A stretch of 64,000 bases of DNA from Crenothrix sp. D3 (lineage in GTDB: Bacteria > Pseudomonadota > Gammaproteobacteria > Methylococcales > Methylomonadaceae), in assembly GCA_002134785.1 (NCBI GenBank), contig MBQZ01000011.1:19099-83098 (forward strand), in the 5' to 3' direction. This document shows, in pieces, positions 37,079-45,818 of the stretch. The notes below the pieces were generated by a model, which saw only the letters and a list, made by a program, of their open reading frames with translations, searched no databases and was not told the DNA's origin. The stretch's first letter is position 1. Every line of letters begins with the position of its first letter. Made by a program: the position numbers and the translations under genes.

Positions 37079-37132
37079 AAACGCCACTAAAAATTATTTC
37101 ACCCACAAAAAACAACAACGATGGACATTTTT
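37079..37132 (+). repeat. Duplicated leader segment, intact copy
   Basis: ACGCCACTAAAAATTATTTC and CAACAACGATGGACATTTTT match 35551-35602. The copy here includes the start codon of the downstream gene. Confidence 0.55.
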
Positions 37133-37735
37133 TTTAAATCTTACATTGCGTTCTGGAGTCTGGCTTGTCTGTTTGCCTTCGTTTTGTTCGTGCGATCGCC
37201 AAATCAATTCGCGCTAGGTCGGCGAGCTTATTGGCATTTTCTCAAAGAACCGTGGAAGCTGGCGACTTTTGTCATTGGAACGACTGTTATAACCTTGGTC
37301 GCGCCTTATACGGGTGATCCGACTTGGGATTATGTTGATGGTTTTTTCATGTCGGTTTTGTGCTTCTCTACCGCGCCGTGGGTTGTGGCGACACTTTTTC
37401 TGGCTGTCCGCCGACAAGTTATGTGGCGAGAAGTCTATGTTGCTATCTGCGTTTGGTTGTTTTCTGCGAGCTGGTCTTACGACATTTATCTGGTTTGGCG
37501 TGATGGGGTTTATCCCAATACTTGGTTGGCGAATTTATTTGCTTCGTCAGTCATTTATCTGTGTGCGGGATTGTTTTGGAATCTGGAATGGCAAGCTAAT
37601 CGCGGTGTTATTTTCTCTTTCATGCGCCCTGATTGGCTCTTGCGAACCAATGAACCTAACTTTTTAAAATTGATCGGCTATGCTGCAATTTTTGCATTTC
37701 CCGCTATTGCTGCGGTACTGATATTCTTTTTCTAA
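37121..37735 (+). CDS. Multi-pass membrane protein of unknown function
   Basis: This 204-residue protein has about six hydrophobic segments, beginning SYIAFWSLACLFAFVLFV and ending AAIFAFPAIAAVLIFFF. Aromatic residues, especially tryptophan, are abundant. I do not recognise the family. Its start codon lies inside a leader sequence that is duplicated in truncated form at 35591. It is separated from the TerB-like gene by a 128-base gap. Confidence 0.6.
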   Translation: MDIFFKSYIAFWSLACLFAFVLFVRSPNQFALGRRAYWHFLKEPWKLATFVIGTTVITLVAPYTGDPTWDYVDGFFMSVLCFSTAPWVVATLFLAVRRQVMWREVYVAICVWLFSASWSYDIYLVWRDGVYPNTWLANLFASSVIYLCAGLFWNLEWQANRGVIFSFMRPDWLLRTNEPNFLKLIGYAAIFAFPAIAAVLIFFF

Positions 37736-37874
37736 TAGACTGCATCGGCTTTACTGTTTATCTCGCTCCCAAACTCTGCTTGACGTTTAATGGGTGAAAT
37801 TAAATAAAAAACAGAAATGTCTCATAGGATTTTGAAGCGAAAACTTACTCAAAGGAGAGCAAAAAAACTTACTT

Positions 37875-38150
37875 TCATGTTGAGTTGCTTTCGGCTTGAT
37901 TTTGAACAGAGTGTCTACGAGCTGGACAATATTGCCGTTTATTTTCTTCATTCCGAAAACAATCAGTTAGCCGATACTGATAACATAAAACGCAACGATT
38001 TAATCGACGCTGATAACGGCAATAAGCGCACATTACCAAACGATCAAGTCGATCAAACTGAATTTTGTTTTTTATAGATGGACCGAACTGCTTGACTTGT
38101 AATGCAGCATAAAGTCGCTGTGCTTGATTGATGAGAGTGTCATTATCCAT
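37875..38150 (-). CDS. Possible small cysteine- and arginine-rich protein
   Basis: Within the 1.06-kb gap, this 91-codon minus-strand frame begins MDNDTLINQAQRLYAAL with AGG twelve bases upstream. It carries MCAYCRYQRRLNRCVLCYQY, whose spaced cysteines could bind a metal. The plus-strand frame over the same bases (37817-38077) looks less protein-like. There is no family recognition. A real gene is plausible but uncertain. Confidence 0.4.
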   Translation of the reverse strand: MDNDTLINQAQRLYAALQVKQFGPSIKNKIQFDRLDRLVMCAYCRYQRRLNRCVLCYQYRLTDCFRNEENKRQYCPARRHSVQNQAESNST

Positions 38151-38231
38151 TTCTATTTACCTGTAAACTTACTTGTTAAGTGCATTAGGAGAGATAGTCG
38201 GTGTGCAATACAATAAGATGCGCTAGATATA

Positions 38232-38384
38232 GCTAACCGTCAATAAAATGATTACAAAACCGTTCGCACTGGCTTGTCGAAGCCTGTCATGAGCTTGTCG
38301 AATGGTGTGAATGTGGTTCGACAAGGCTCTCCTGAGTTTAGCGAAGGACTCACCACGAACGGCATCATTTTATTGTACGTTAGC
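38232..38384. mobile_element. MITE-like element, copy B
   Basis: GCTAACCGTCAATAAAATGA at the left matches inverted TCATTTTATTGTACGTTAGC at the right. Inside are CCGTTCGCACTGG, two GCTTGTCGAA-type arms and CCACGAACGG. Same family as 3022-3160 and 59969-60083. A transposase relic lies 240 bases downstream. Confidence 0.65.
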
Positions 38385-38620
38385 TCTAGGATAGGCAGAG
38401 GTACGAACGCGCTCGTTGGAGTTGTTGACGTGAATGATGCGTCGGCACATCCTATATCGTTATGTTATTGTGCTTTACAAGCCCGCAGGGAGCTTGCGGA
38501 ATTAGGGGACTTTTCGTGATGACACCACTATTCTCCGTGTTCCACTAAGTTCCACACTGGCTACTGATTTCTAATCAAAGCCTGTGGGTTAAGGTGAGTC
38601 CGTAGCTCACCCCTATCTGG

Positions 38621-38740
38621 ACGTTACCCGAAAACAATCACGACTTTTCTATTCATTGGAACATTATCAGAAAACGTTTCACACAAGCGGCTAAACTCGG
38701 TCTACACCAAGCCGACTTAATGAATACAAAGACCCAGTAA
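38621..38740 (+). pseudogene. Relic of a REP-associated (IS200-like) tyrosine transposase, RAYT
   Basis: The frame reads TLPENNHDFSIHWNIIRKRF and then TQAAKLG before a stop. This corresponds to the conserved LPEgDxDFsxRWxxIKrrFT segment of the RAYT / Y1-transposase family. No start and none of the HUH catalytic region are present, so it is a short remnant. It sits beside palindromic elements of the kind such transposases mobilise. Confidence 0.6.
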
Positions 38741-38833
38741 ATTTATTTTTATAAACTGAATAGCTGAAGCTGTTTTACTAAAAATATTAATATCATGGTG
38801 CGTATTTTAACGCATCATCAGCAGGAATTTATA

Positions 38834-40339
38834 GTGACCTATTACTTACAAAAGGGAGAAAATACTTCGTTGGCGAAGATAGATGATTTTGTCATTGTGA
38901 CCGAATGGAAAACTACAGACATTAATCCGCCATTAGATATTAATGTCAGTGCTTTTTTATTAACTGAGAATAATAAAGTAAGACGCGATACAGATTTTAT
39001 TTTTTACAATCAACCGCGCTGGGCGAATGCTATTTTATTAAAAGACAGTCGCTTTAAAGTGTCTTTAAATCAACTTGAACCTGATATTAGCGGTATCGCC
39101 TTTGTATTATCTATTCATGAAGCTCACAGTCGAAAACACAGCTTTTCCTTAGTGAAGGGTGTCCGTATTAAAGTATTTGATTTTTCAACTAAACAAGAGA
39201 TTATTAGCTATCAACTAGATGATGCTAACAGCGAAACGGCAATAATTTTGGCAATCATGTACCGTCGTCAAAACGTCTGGAAATTTAAAGCGATTGGACA
39301 AGGTTATGAAAAAGGCTTAGCCTCATTAGCGCGGGATTTTGGTGTTGATATTGAAACAGAAACAACACCGTTAGCGGCTATAATACCTGCACCAGCGATT
39401 AACGCACCACCACCCAGCAAAGCCACTGCTGTGATGGATTGGATTAAGCATAAATTTAGTGCTGATGCCAAGACAACAGATACGCAACAACAAACATTTA
39501 ACATTCATCCGCATACCGACACTAAAACCCCTTTAGTAAAAAATAAGTCGTTAAAGCCAAAAACGAAACCAGCAAAAGCTACTTTAGCGGATTCAATTAA
39601 TATTCACGACACTGATGCGTTAACTCTAAAAGCACAATATGAACCGATAGAGCATTGGTTTAAGCGTAAACATATTCCCGTTGAAATCAATGCAGACGCA
39701 ATGGATACCTCAGGTTTCTTTGATGAAGCGGCGGTGGCATTAGGCGACAATTATGCGGTATTAAAAATAGTCAGTAATAAAATTAAGTACCGCCAATTAA
39801 ATAACAAAGAGAGAGCTTATATTGAATTGGCTGATATTGATGATAAAGACAGTGAGGCGATTAAAAAATTTTGTAAAGAACTGTATGATTATTCGTTTGT
39901 TGCCAAATATTTTTATAATACGCAAAAAAAATTAATTACTCTGCATTTACAATCCGCTACTCGTATCGTACAGTTTTTTAATGGCGAATGGTTAGAATGG
40001 TATGCGTTTATGAAAATCGCAGATTATTGTCATTCGCAGCATTTGGCTTTTTCCTGTACGCGTAATATGCGCATCGATACAATCAATGGACGTTACGAAA
40101 TTGATGTGTTCTTTTTAATCAATGACACACCGTTGTTTATTGAATGTAAATCAGGTGAATATCGCCAATTTATTGATAAATATTGCAAGTTAAAAAAACA
40201 ACTGGCTATCGAAAAGCCCTATTTTTTATTTTTAATTGCCGATATGAATGAGACTAAAACAAAAGGATTAACAGCAATGTTTGACATCACCTTTATTAAT
40301 GTCCATCAATTAACCGATTATCTTGCCAAGATTTTGTAA
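38834..40339 (+). CDS. TerD-domain protein fused to a PD-(D/E)XK nuclease
   Basis: The first ~180 residues are a TerD domain: DINVSAFLLTENNKVRRDTD, IAFVLSIHEAHSRKHSF and NVWKFKAIGQGYEKGLASLA. After a low-complexity linker (APPPSKATAV, KPKTKPAKAT), the end is a restriction-endonuclease-like fold, with GRYEIDVFFLINDTPLFIEC followed by KSGEY. This gives the D...ExK active site of PD-(D/E)XK nucleases and resembles the Card1-like/DUF1887 group. I chose GTG 38834, which has AGGA seven bases upstream and starts TerD at the expected point; the ATG at 38795 has no such site. Ter modules are linked to stress and phage defence; the fusion here is probably an effector. Confidence 0.8.
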   Translation: MTYYLQKGENTSLAKIDDFVIVTEWKTTDINPPLDINVSAFLLTENNKVRRDTDFIFYNQPRWANAILLKDSRFKVSLNQLEPDISGIAFVLSIHEAHSRKHSFSLVKGVRIKVFDFSTKQEIISYQLDDANSETAIILAIMYRRQNVWKFKAIGQGYEKGLASLARDFGVDIETETTPLAAIIPAPAINAPPPSKATAVMDWIKHKFSADAKTTDTQQQTFNIHPHTDTKTPLVKNKSLKPKTKPAKATLADSINIHDTDALTLKAQYEPIEHWFKRKHIPVEINADAMDTSGFFDEAAVALGDNYAVLKIVSNKIKYRQLNNKERAYIELADIDDKDSEAIKKFCKELYDYSFVAKYFYNTQKKLITLHLQSATRIVQFFNGEWLEWYAFMKIADYCHSQHLAFSCTRNMRIDTINGRYEIDVFFLINDTPLFIECKSGEYRQFIDKYCKLKKQLAIEKPYFLFLIADMNETKTKGLTAMFDITFINVHQLTDYLAKIL

Positions 40340-40370
40340 TCATAATTTCACTCAGAAGAGACACTATTAT

Positions 40371-41261
40371 ATGACTTATTTAACTATCGAAGCCTTTGTT
40401 CGTAACGCGCCGCTGGTACGTTTGCAACGCCTAGCAGGCAACACTAGCAATATTATTCTTGCTAAATTAGAAGGTAATAATCCCGCAGGTTCAGTGAAGG
40501 ATTTACCTGCACTGAGTATGATTAAACGTGCTGAGGAACGAGGTGAAATTAAAGCGGGCGACTGTTTAATTGAGGCAACTAGCGGTAATACGGGTATTGC
40601 CTTAGCAATGGTGGCGGCTATTAAAGGTTATAAGATGACCTTAATTATGCCTGATAACATGAGCATGGAACGTATAGCGTCTATGAAAGCCTACGGTGCG
40701 GACATTATTTTGACACCCGCTGCTGGCAGTATGGAAGCGGCGATTGATTTAGCAAGAGCAATGGAAGCGGCAGGTAAAGGTCGCATTTTGGATCAATTTG
40801 CTAACCCTGATAATCCACGCGCCCATTATGAAAGTACAGGGCCTGAAATTTGGCAAGATACTGACGGGCAGGTCACGCATTTTGTCAGTGCAATGGGAAC
40901 AACTGGCACAATTATGGGAACGTCCCGCTATTTGAAAGAACAAAATCCAGCTGTGCAAATTATCGGCGTGCAACCTGAGGGCGATGCAAAAATCCCTGGG
41001 ATTCGTCGCTGGCCGACAGAGTATTTGCCGAAAATTTATGAACCGCACAGAGTGGATCGCATTATGGATATGGATCAACACAGCGCGGAAACTACCATGC
41101 GGGCATTAGCCTCAGAAGAAGGTATTTTTGCAGGTGTGTCCTCAGGCGGGGCTATTGCGGCGGCATTGCGTTTATCCAAGGAAGTTGAAAACGCGGTGAT
41201 TGTGGCGATTATCTGTGACCGTGGCGACCGTTATTTATCAACGGGTATATTTCCAAGTTAA
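40371..41261 (+). CDS. cysM: Cysteine synthase B
   Basis: This PLP enzyme makes cysteine from O-acetylserine and sulfide or thiosulfate. The PLP lysine is in NNPAGSVKDLPALSMI, the substrate loop is EATSGNTGIALAM and the phosphate-binding loop is GTTGTIMGTSRYLKEQ. The KDLPA form of the lysine motif and the 296-residue length fit CysM better than CysK. ATG 40371 is preceded by AGAAGAG; the ORF-track start at 40323 overlaps the upstream gene. The next gene starts four bases after the stop. Confidence 0.93.
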   Translation: MTYLTIEAFVRNAPLVRLQRLAGNTSNIILAKLEGNNPAGSVKDLPALSMIKRAEERGEIKAGDCLIEATSGNTGIALAMVAAIKGYKMTLIMPDNMSMERIASMKAYGADIILTPAAGSMEAAIDLARAMEAAGKGRILDQFANPDNPRAHYESTGPEIWQDTDGQVTHFVSAMGTTGTIMGTSRYLKEQNPAVQIIGVQPEGDAKIPGIRRWPTEYLPKIYEPHRVDRIMDMDQHSAETTMRALASEEGIFAGVSSGGAIAAALRLSKEVENAVIVAIICDRGDRYLSTGIFPS

Positions 41262-41265
41262 TCAC

Positions 41266-42159
41266 ATGAACTGGGATGCTATTACAAAATACATCGTATC
41301 GGCAACTGGGCAGGCATTCACTGCTCGGAGTGTGCAATCTCTATCAGGTGGCGACATTAATGCCGCATTTCGCCTACAAGATAGCCATAAGAGCTATTTT
41401 GTTAAGCTTAATCGTGCTGAATTAGTGCCGATGTTTGCCGCTGAGTTTGTAGGATTACAAGAGTTAGCGCGTACTCAAACTCTGCGTGTACCTCAACCTG
41501 TGGCGTATGGGCAAAGCGATACGCATTCTTTTTTGGTACTGGAATATATTGAATTAGGGAGTTCTAGCCCTGCATCTGACCTTTTATTGGGGCAACAATT
41601 GGCGTACTTACATCAACAAGTTCAGCCATATTTTGGCTGGCACAGAGATAATACGATTGGTAGCACCTTACAACATAATACACAGACCAACGACTGGGTG
41701 AATTTTTGGCGCGAACATCGATTAGGCTTTCAATTACAACTAGCAGCAAAAAATGGTTATAGCGGTCGCTTGCAACGCACAGGTGAACGACTTTGTGATG
41801 AATTAGGCGGGTTTTTTACTCACTATATGCCAACACCTGCGTTACTACATGGCGATTTATGGGAGGGTAATGTCGCAACGGATATGCGGGGAAAACCTGT
41901 CATTTTTGATCCCGCTTGTTATTATGGTGATAGAGAAGCCGAGTTAGCGATGACCGAATTATTCGGTGGTTTCAGTCAAGATTTTTATGCGGCTTATCAA
42001 GATGTATGGTCTTTGCATGAGGGCTATGGCGTGAGAAAGTCGCTCTATAATTTGTATCATATTTTGAATCATCTAAATTTATTTGGTGGCAGTTATTTGC
42101 AACAAGCTGAAATCATAATAGCTAAATTGTTAGTGGAAATAGACGTAAATTCCTCGTAA
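41266..42159 (+). CDS. Fructosamine kinase family protein
   Basis: This 297-residue protein has the fructosamine-3-kinase fold. The N lobe carries SLSGGDINAAFRLQ and YFVKLNR (ATP-binding lysine), the linker LEYIEL, and the catalytic loop LLHGDLWEGNVA followed by FDPACYYGDREAELAM (metal-binding aspartate). Such kinases phosphorylate ketosamines for protein deglycation. ATG 41266 immediately follows the cysM stop, so I prefer it to the track start at 41200. Cotranscription with cysM is likely. Substrate is inferred from family. Confidence 0.9.
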   Translation: MNWDAITKYIVSATGQAFTARSVQSLSGGDINAAFRLQDSHKSYFVKLNRAELVPMFAAEFVGLQELARTQTLRVPQPVAYGQSDTHSFLVLEYIELGSSSPASDLLLGQQLAYLHQQVQPYFGWHRDNTIGSTLQHNTQTNDWVNFWREHRLGFQLQLAAKNGYSGRLQRTGERLCDELGGFFTHYMPTPALLHGDLWEGNVATDMRGKPVIFDPACYYGDREAELAMTELFGGFSQDFYAAYQDVWSLHEGYGVRKSLYNLYHILNHLNLFGGSYLQQAEIIIAKLLVEIDVNSS

Positions 42160-42332
42160 AAAATTAATCACTCGAATATTAGATAGATATTTAAAATTCC
42201 CAAAATGAAGCAAATAGTAGGCAAAGGTTTTAATCGCACAGTAAGAGATTAATAGGTAGAAAACTAAGTTGTGGTGTGAAAAAAACTGATAATCCCCTGA
42301 TTTTATAAACTATTTGTATTTTGTACCGTGGT

Positions 42333-42349
42333 TGCACTAATATGGTGCT
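42333..42349 (+). promoter_or_regulatory. NtrC-like dyad
   Basis: TGCACTAATATGGTGCT closely resembles the NtrC box at enterobacterial glnA promoters (TGCAC-N5-GGTGCA form). It lies about 65 bases before the predicted hps transcription start. No sigma54 promoter is visible next to it, which weakens the case for classical NtrC activation. Confidence 0.35.
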
Positions 42350-42370
42350 TTACTCATTCAGTATTGGGCA

Positions 42371-42400
42371 TTGACATCCGTCCCCTTTCTACTTTACAGT
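42371..42400 (+). promoter_or_regulatory. Predicted sigma70 promoter of hps
   Basis: A perfect -35 TTGACA (42371-42376) is followed after 18 bases by TACAGT (42395-42400), four of six matches to the -10 consensus. Transcription would start near 42407, giving a leader of about 58 bases. Confidence 0.55.
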
Positions 42401-42464
42401 TATGTCCGCAAAACAAGTTTGTAACCAAAATAACTACTAATTATAACCCTTCGGAGCATATATC

Positions 42465-43106
42465 ATGGCAAGACCGTTAATACAAATGGCATTAGATTCA
42501 TTGGATTTCGACGCAACAGTAAATCTTGCTACTTTGGTAGCACCTCATGTTGATATTTTTGAAATCGGAACTCCTTGTATCAAACACAATGGAATCAACT
42601 TAGTTAAAGAACTAAGAGCAAGATTCCCAAATCATCTTTTATTAGTTGATTTAAAAACAATGGATGCTGGCGAATACGAAGCAACACCTTTTTATGCAGC
42701 AGGTGCTGATATTTGTACAGTTTTAGGTGTATCTGGCCTTGCAACTTGTCAAGGTGTTATTAAAGCAGCTAACGCACACGGTGCAGAAGCTCAAATCGAC
42801 TTAATTAACGTTGAAGACAAAGCTGCTTGTGCGCGTGCAACTGTTGAAGCAGGTGCGCAAATTATGGGTATCCATACAGGTTTGGATGCACAAGCAGCTG
42901 GACACACACCTTTCGCTGACTTAGAAGCAATTGCCGCATTAGGCTTACCTGTTAGAATTTCAGTTGCTGGTGGTATCAAAGCATCAACTGTTCAAGACGT
43001 AGTAAGAGCTGGCGCACACATCATCGTCGTTGGTGCTGCAATTTATGGCGCAGCTTGTCCTGCTACAGCAGCGCAAGAAATCCGTGAATTGGTTGACGCT
43101 GTATAA
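42465..43106 (+). CDS. hps: 3-hexulose-6-phosphate synthase
   Basis: This 213-residue enzyme condenses formaldehyde with ribulose 5-phosphate to hexulose 6-phosphate, the entry step of the RuMP cycle. It is a single-domain TIM barrel of the OMP decarboxylase suprafamily. MALDSLDF is at the N terminus, the active-site motif LLVDLKTMDAGEYEA near residue 60, and the phosphate-binding ISVAGGIKASTV and GAHIIVVGAAIY at the end. It is the first gene of the operon, with phi 18 bases downstream. Codon use looks biased towards abundant-protein codons. It is a stand-alone protein, not the fused hps-phi form. Confidence 0.97.
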   Translation: MARPLIQMALDSLDFDATVNLATLVAPHVDIFEIGTPCIKHNGINLVKELRARFPNHLLLVDLKTMDAGEYEATPFYAAGADICTVLGVSGLATCQGVIKAANAHGAEAQIDLINVEDKAACARATVEAGAQIMGIHTGLDAQAAGHTPFADLEAIAALGLPVRISVAGGIKASTVQDVVRAGAHIIVVGAAIYGAACPATAAQEIRELVDAV

Positions 43107-43124
43107 TTTTAGAGGCATACCACT

Positions 43125-43670
43125 ATGTTTCAGCAACAAAATCAGCAGCTTGTTATAGGCAAAATTTCTGAAATTTTGGATGCAACAGATAGCACTTATG
43201 CTGACAAAATGACACAGATGCTGGATGGTGCCAAGCGTATTTTTATCGCTGGTGCTGGACGATCAAGATTAGTGGGTAACTTTTTTGCTATGCGCTTAGT
43301 GCATGGTGGTTATGATGTAAGCGTAGTTGGCGAAATCGTAACACCTAGCATTAAAGCAGGTGATTTGTTGATTATTATTTCTGGTTCTGGTGAAACAGAG
43401 CAGCTAATCGCATTTACTAAAAGTGCCAAAAAAGTCGGTGCTAACATCGTATTAATTTCTTCCAGATCAAGTTCAACCATCGGTGATATGGCTGATGGTG
43501 TTTTCCAAATTGGAAAACAAGAGCTGTATGGTAAGGTTGTGGGTATGCCGATGGGGACAGTATTTGAATTGTCCACATTATGCTTCTTGGAAGCTATTGT
43601 TTCTCACATGATTTGGGAAAAAGGAATTCCTGAAGAAATTATGCGTGAAAGACACGCTAATTTAGAGTGA
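43125..43670 (+). CDS. phi: 6-phospho-3-hexuloisomerase
   Basis: This 181-residue sugar-isomerase-domain protein converts hexulose 6-phosphate to fructose 6-phosphate. The SIS phosphate loop is IFIAGAGRSRLVGNFFAMRL. The second conserved segment is LLIIISGSGETEQLIAFTKS, and the end has EEIMRERHANLE, as in the family. Second gene of the RuMP operon after hps, with the usual order. Length is typical. Confidence 0.97.
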   Translation: MFQQQNQQLVIGKISEILDATDSTYADKMTQMLDGAKRIFIAGAGRSRLVGNFFAMRLVHGGYDVSVVGEIVTPSIKAGDLLIIISGSGETEQLIAFTKSAKKVGANIVLISSRSSSTIGDMADGVFQIGKQELYGKVVGMPMGTVFELSTLCFLEAIVSHMIWEKGIPEEIMRERHANLE

Positions 43671-43680
43671 TATAGTAGAG

Positions 43681-43702
43681 GCGAGTGGTGTAAACCACTC
43701 GT
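43681..43702 (+). promoter_or_regulatory. Intercistronic hairpin between phi and tkt
   Basis: GCGAGTGGT and ACCACTCG form an 8-9 bp stem around GTAA in the 137-base phi-tkt gap. The downstream TTCTCTAACTT is not a strong T tract. It may stabilise the hps-phi message or attenuate read-through rather than terminate fully. Confidence 0.45.
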
Positions 43703-43807
43703 TCTCTAACTTTATTCAAGTCAAAAATAAATAAAGAACACAGTGACCGCATCAATAAAACTGATAAGAGTCACCCACTAGAATTTACTAACAAGTAGGA
43801 GAAAAAT

Positions 43808-45793
43808 ATGACTTTGCGCCGAGAATTAGCGAACGCCATACGCGCTTTAAGCATGGATGCAGTACAAAAAGCAAACTCTGGACACCCAGGCGCACCTATG
43901 GGCATGGCGGATATTGCTGAAGTGTTGTGGAATGATCATATGCACCACAATCCGTCCAATCCAAACTGGTCAGATCGCGACCGTTTTGTTCTTTCCAATG
44001 GTCATGGCTCGATGCTGATTTATTCATTGCTGCATTTGACGGGTTATGACTTGCCGATGAAAGAATTAGCTTCTTTCCGTCAGCTACATTCAAAATGCCC
44101 AGGTCATCCTGAATATGGCTATGCACCAGGCGTTGAAACCACAACAGGCCCCTTAGGACAAGGTATTGCTAATGGCGTTGGTTTTGCAATGACAGAAAAG
44201 TTATTAGCAGAACAGTTCAACCGTCCAGGTCATAAAATTGTTGATCATCACACTTATGTATTCATGGGTGATGGCTGTTTAATGGAAGGTATTTCTCATG
44301 AAGTTTGTGCGTTAGCAGGTACTTGGGGCTTAGGCAACTTGATTGCTTTCTGGGATGATAACGGCATTTCCATCGACGGTCACATTGAAGGCTGGTATAC
44401 AGATGACACTGTAAAACGTTTTGAAGCTTATGGTTGGCATGTACTCTCAGTAGATGGACACGATCCTGACGAAATTAACAAAGCCATTAGTCTGGCGAAA
44501 GACATCACTGGCGCACCCACTTTAATCTGCTGTAAAACCACAATTGGTTTTGGTTCACCTAACAAATCAGGTACACACGAGTGTCACGGTGCTGCTTTAG
44601 GTCAACCTGAAATCAATTTGACCAAAGCCGCTTTAGGTTGGGATCACGAAGCATTCATTATTCCAGAAAATGTTTATGCTGGTTGGGATGCAAAAGCCAA
44701 AGGTGCTAAAGCTGAAGCTGCTTGGGATGCAAAATTTGCAGCATATTCAGCAGAGTACCCAGAATTAGCAGCAGAATTTAAACGCCGCATGGCAGGTGAA
44801 TTACCCTCTAATTGGAAAGAAGCATCTGAGGCACTGATTGCTGAAACCAATGCTAAAGCAGAAAATCTTGCAACACGTCAATCTTCACAAAAAGTGATTG
44901 GTGGTTTAGCACCAACATTACCTGAATTTTTAGGTGGTTCTGCAGATTTAACTGGCTCTAACTTGACCAGTTGCCCTAGCTTCAAACACGTCAGCGGTAA
45001 AGAAATGGGTAATTACATTTCTTACGGTGTGCGTGAGTTTGGTATGTTCGCTATTATGAACGGCATGGCATTACACGGTGGTTTATTGCCTTTCGGCGGA
45101 ACATTCCACATGTTCTCTGATTATGCAAAAAGTGCTTTGCGTATGTCAGCATTGATGAAAATTCGTACCATTGCAGTTTTGACCCATGATTCTATTGGTC
45201 AAGGCGAAGACGGTCCAACTCATCAACCTGTTGAAAATACGTCTGCGATGCGCTACATCCCAAATATGGATGTATGGCGACCTGCTGATACCACAGAAAC
45301 TGCGGTAGCTTGGGTAATGGCAGTAGAACGTATGAATGGTCCAAGTAGCCTAGTATTAAGCCGTCAAGGTTTGCCTTTCGTTGCTCGTACTGACGAACAA
45401 ATTGCAGCTATCCGTAAAGGGGCATACATTATTTCTGAAGCTAAAGGCGATGCGGCTATTATTTTAATTGCTACGGGTTCAGAAGTTGATTTAGCTTTGA
45501 AATCTCAAGCGGCATTAGCAGAAAAAGGTATTCAAGCACGCGTTGTTTCTATGCCATCAACTAATGTATTTGATCGTCAAGAGCAAGCCTATAAAGATAG
45601 CGTTTTAACACCTGGTGTGAAGCGTGTCGCTATTGAAGCAGGGATTACTGATTTCTGGCGCAAATATGTTGGCTTAGAAGGTGGTGTTGTGGGTATTGAT
45701 ACCTTCGGCGAATCTGCTCCTGGTGGCGAGTTGATGAAATACTTTGGTTTTACCGTTGAAAATGTCGTCAAAAACGTAGAAGCGGTACTTTAA
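43808..45793 (+). CDS. tkt: Transketolase
   Basis: This 661-residue thiamine-diphosphate enzyme regenerates ribulose 5-phosphate acceptors in the RuMP cycle. The ThDP site is [19 protein letters not shown] with the metal ligands. N-terminal [11 protein letters not shown] and the middle [17 protein letters not shown] are the transketolase signatures. A good ribosome binding site (AGGAGA) precedes the ATG. It sits after hps-phi and before two repeat-protein genes and transaldolase. Complete and canonical. Confidence 0.97.
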   Translation: MTLRRELANAIRALSMDAVQKANSGHPGAPMGMADIAEVLWNDHMHHNPSNPNWSDRDRFVLSNGHGSMLIYSLLHLTGYDLPMKELASFRQLHSKCPGHPEYGYAPGVETTTGPLGQGIANGVGFAMTEKLLAEQFNRPGHKIVDHHTYVFMGDGCLMEGISHEVCALAGTWGLGNLIAFWDDNGISIDGHIEGWYTDDTVKRFEAYGWHVLSVDGHDPDEINKAISLAKDITGAPTLICCKTTIGFGSPNKSGTHECHGAALGQPEINLTKAALGWDHEAFIIPENVYAGWDAKAKGAKAEAAWDAKFAAYSAEYPELAAEFKRRMAGELPSNWKEASEALIAETNAKAENLATRQSSQKVIGGLAPTLPEFLGGSADLTGSNLTSCPSFKHVSGKEMGNYISYGVREFGMFAIMNGMALHGGLLPFGGTFHMFSDYAKSALRMSALMKIRTIAVLTHDSIGQGEDGPTHQPVENTSAMRYIPNMDVWRPADTTETAVAWVMAVERMNGPSSLVLSRQGLPFVARTDEQIAAIRKGAYIISEAKGDAAIILIATGSEVDLALKSQAALAEKGIQARVVSMPSTNVFDRQEQAYKDSVLTPGVKRVAIEAGITDFWRKYVGLEGGVVGIDTFGESAPGGELMKYFGFTVENVVKNVEAVL

Positions 45794-45818
45794 TTCTAAA
45801 ACAACATTACACTTGGAA

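Larger units (their letters stand above)
42160..42464 (+). promoter_or_regulatory. Regulatory region upstream of the RuMP operon
   Basis: This 305-base gap has no gene. It contains an NtrC-like dyad (42333-42349), a sigma70-type promoter (42371-42400) and the hps ribosome binding site CGGAG shortly before the ATG. Upstream of the dyad the sequence is AT-rich without further recognised sites. Confidence 0.55.

Noticed and set aside
37817-38077. 86-codon plus-strand ORF
   Set aside because: No ribosome binding site or family likeness; it overlaps a somewhat better minus-strand frame.
42333-42400. A sigma54 (-24/-12) promoter paired with the NtrC-like dyad
   Set aside because: No TGGCAC-N5-TTGC match is present between the dyad and hps; the sigma70-type match is better.
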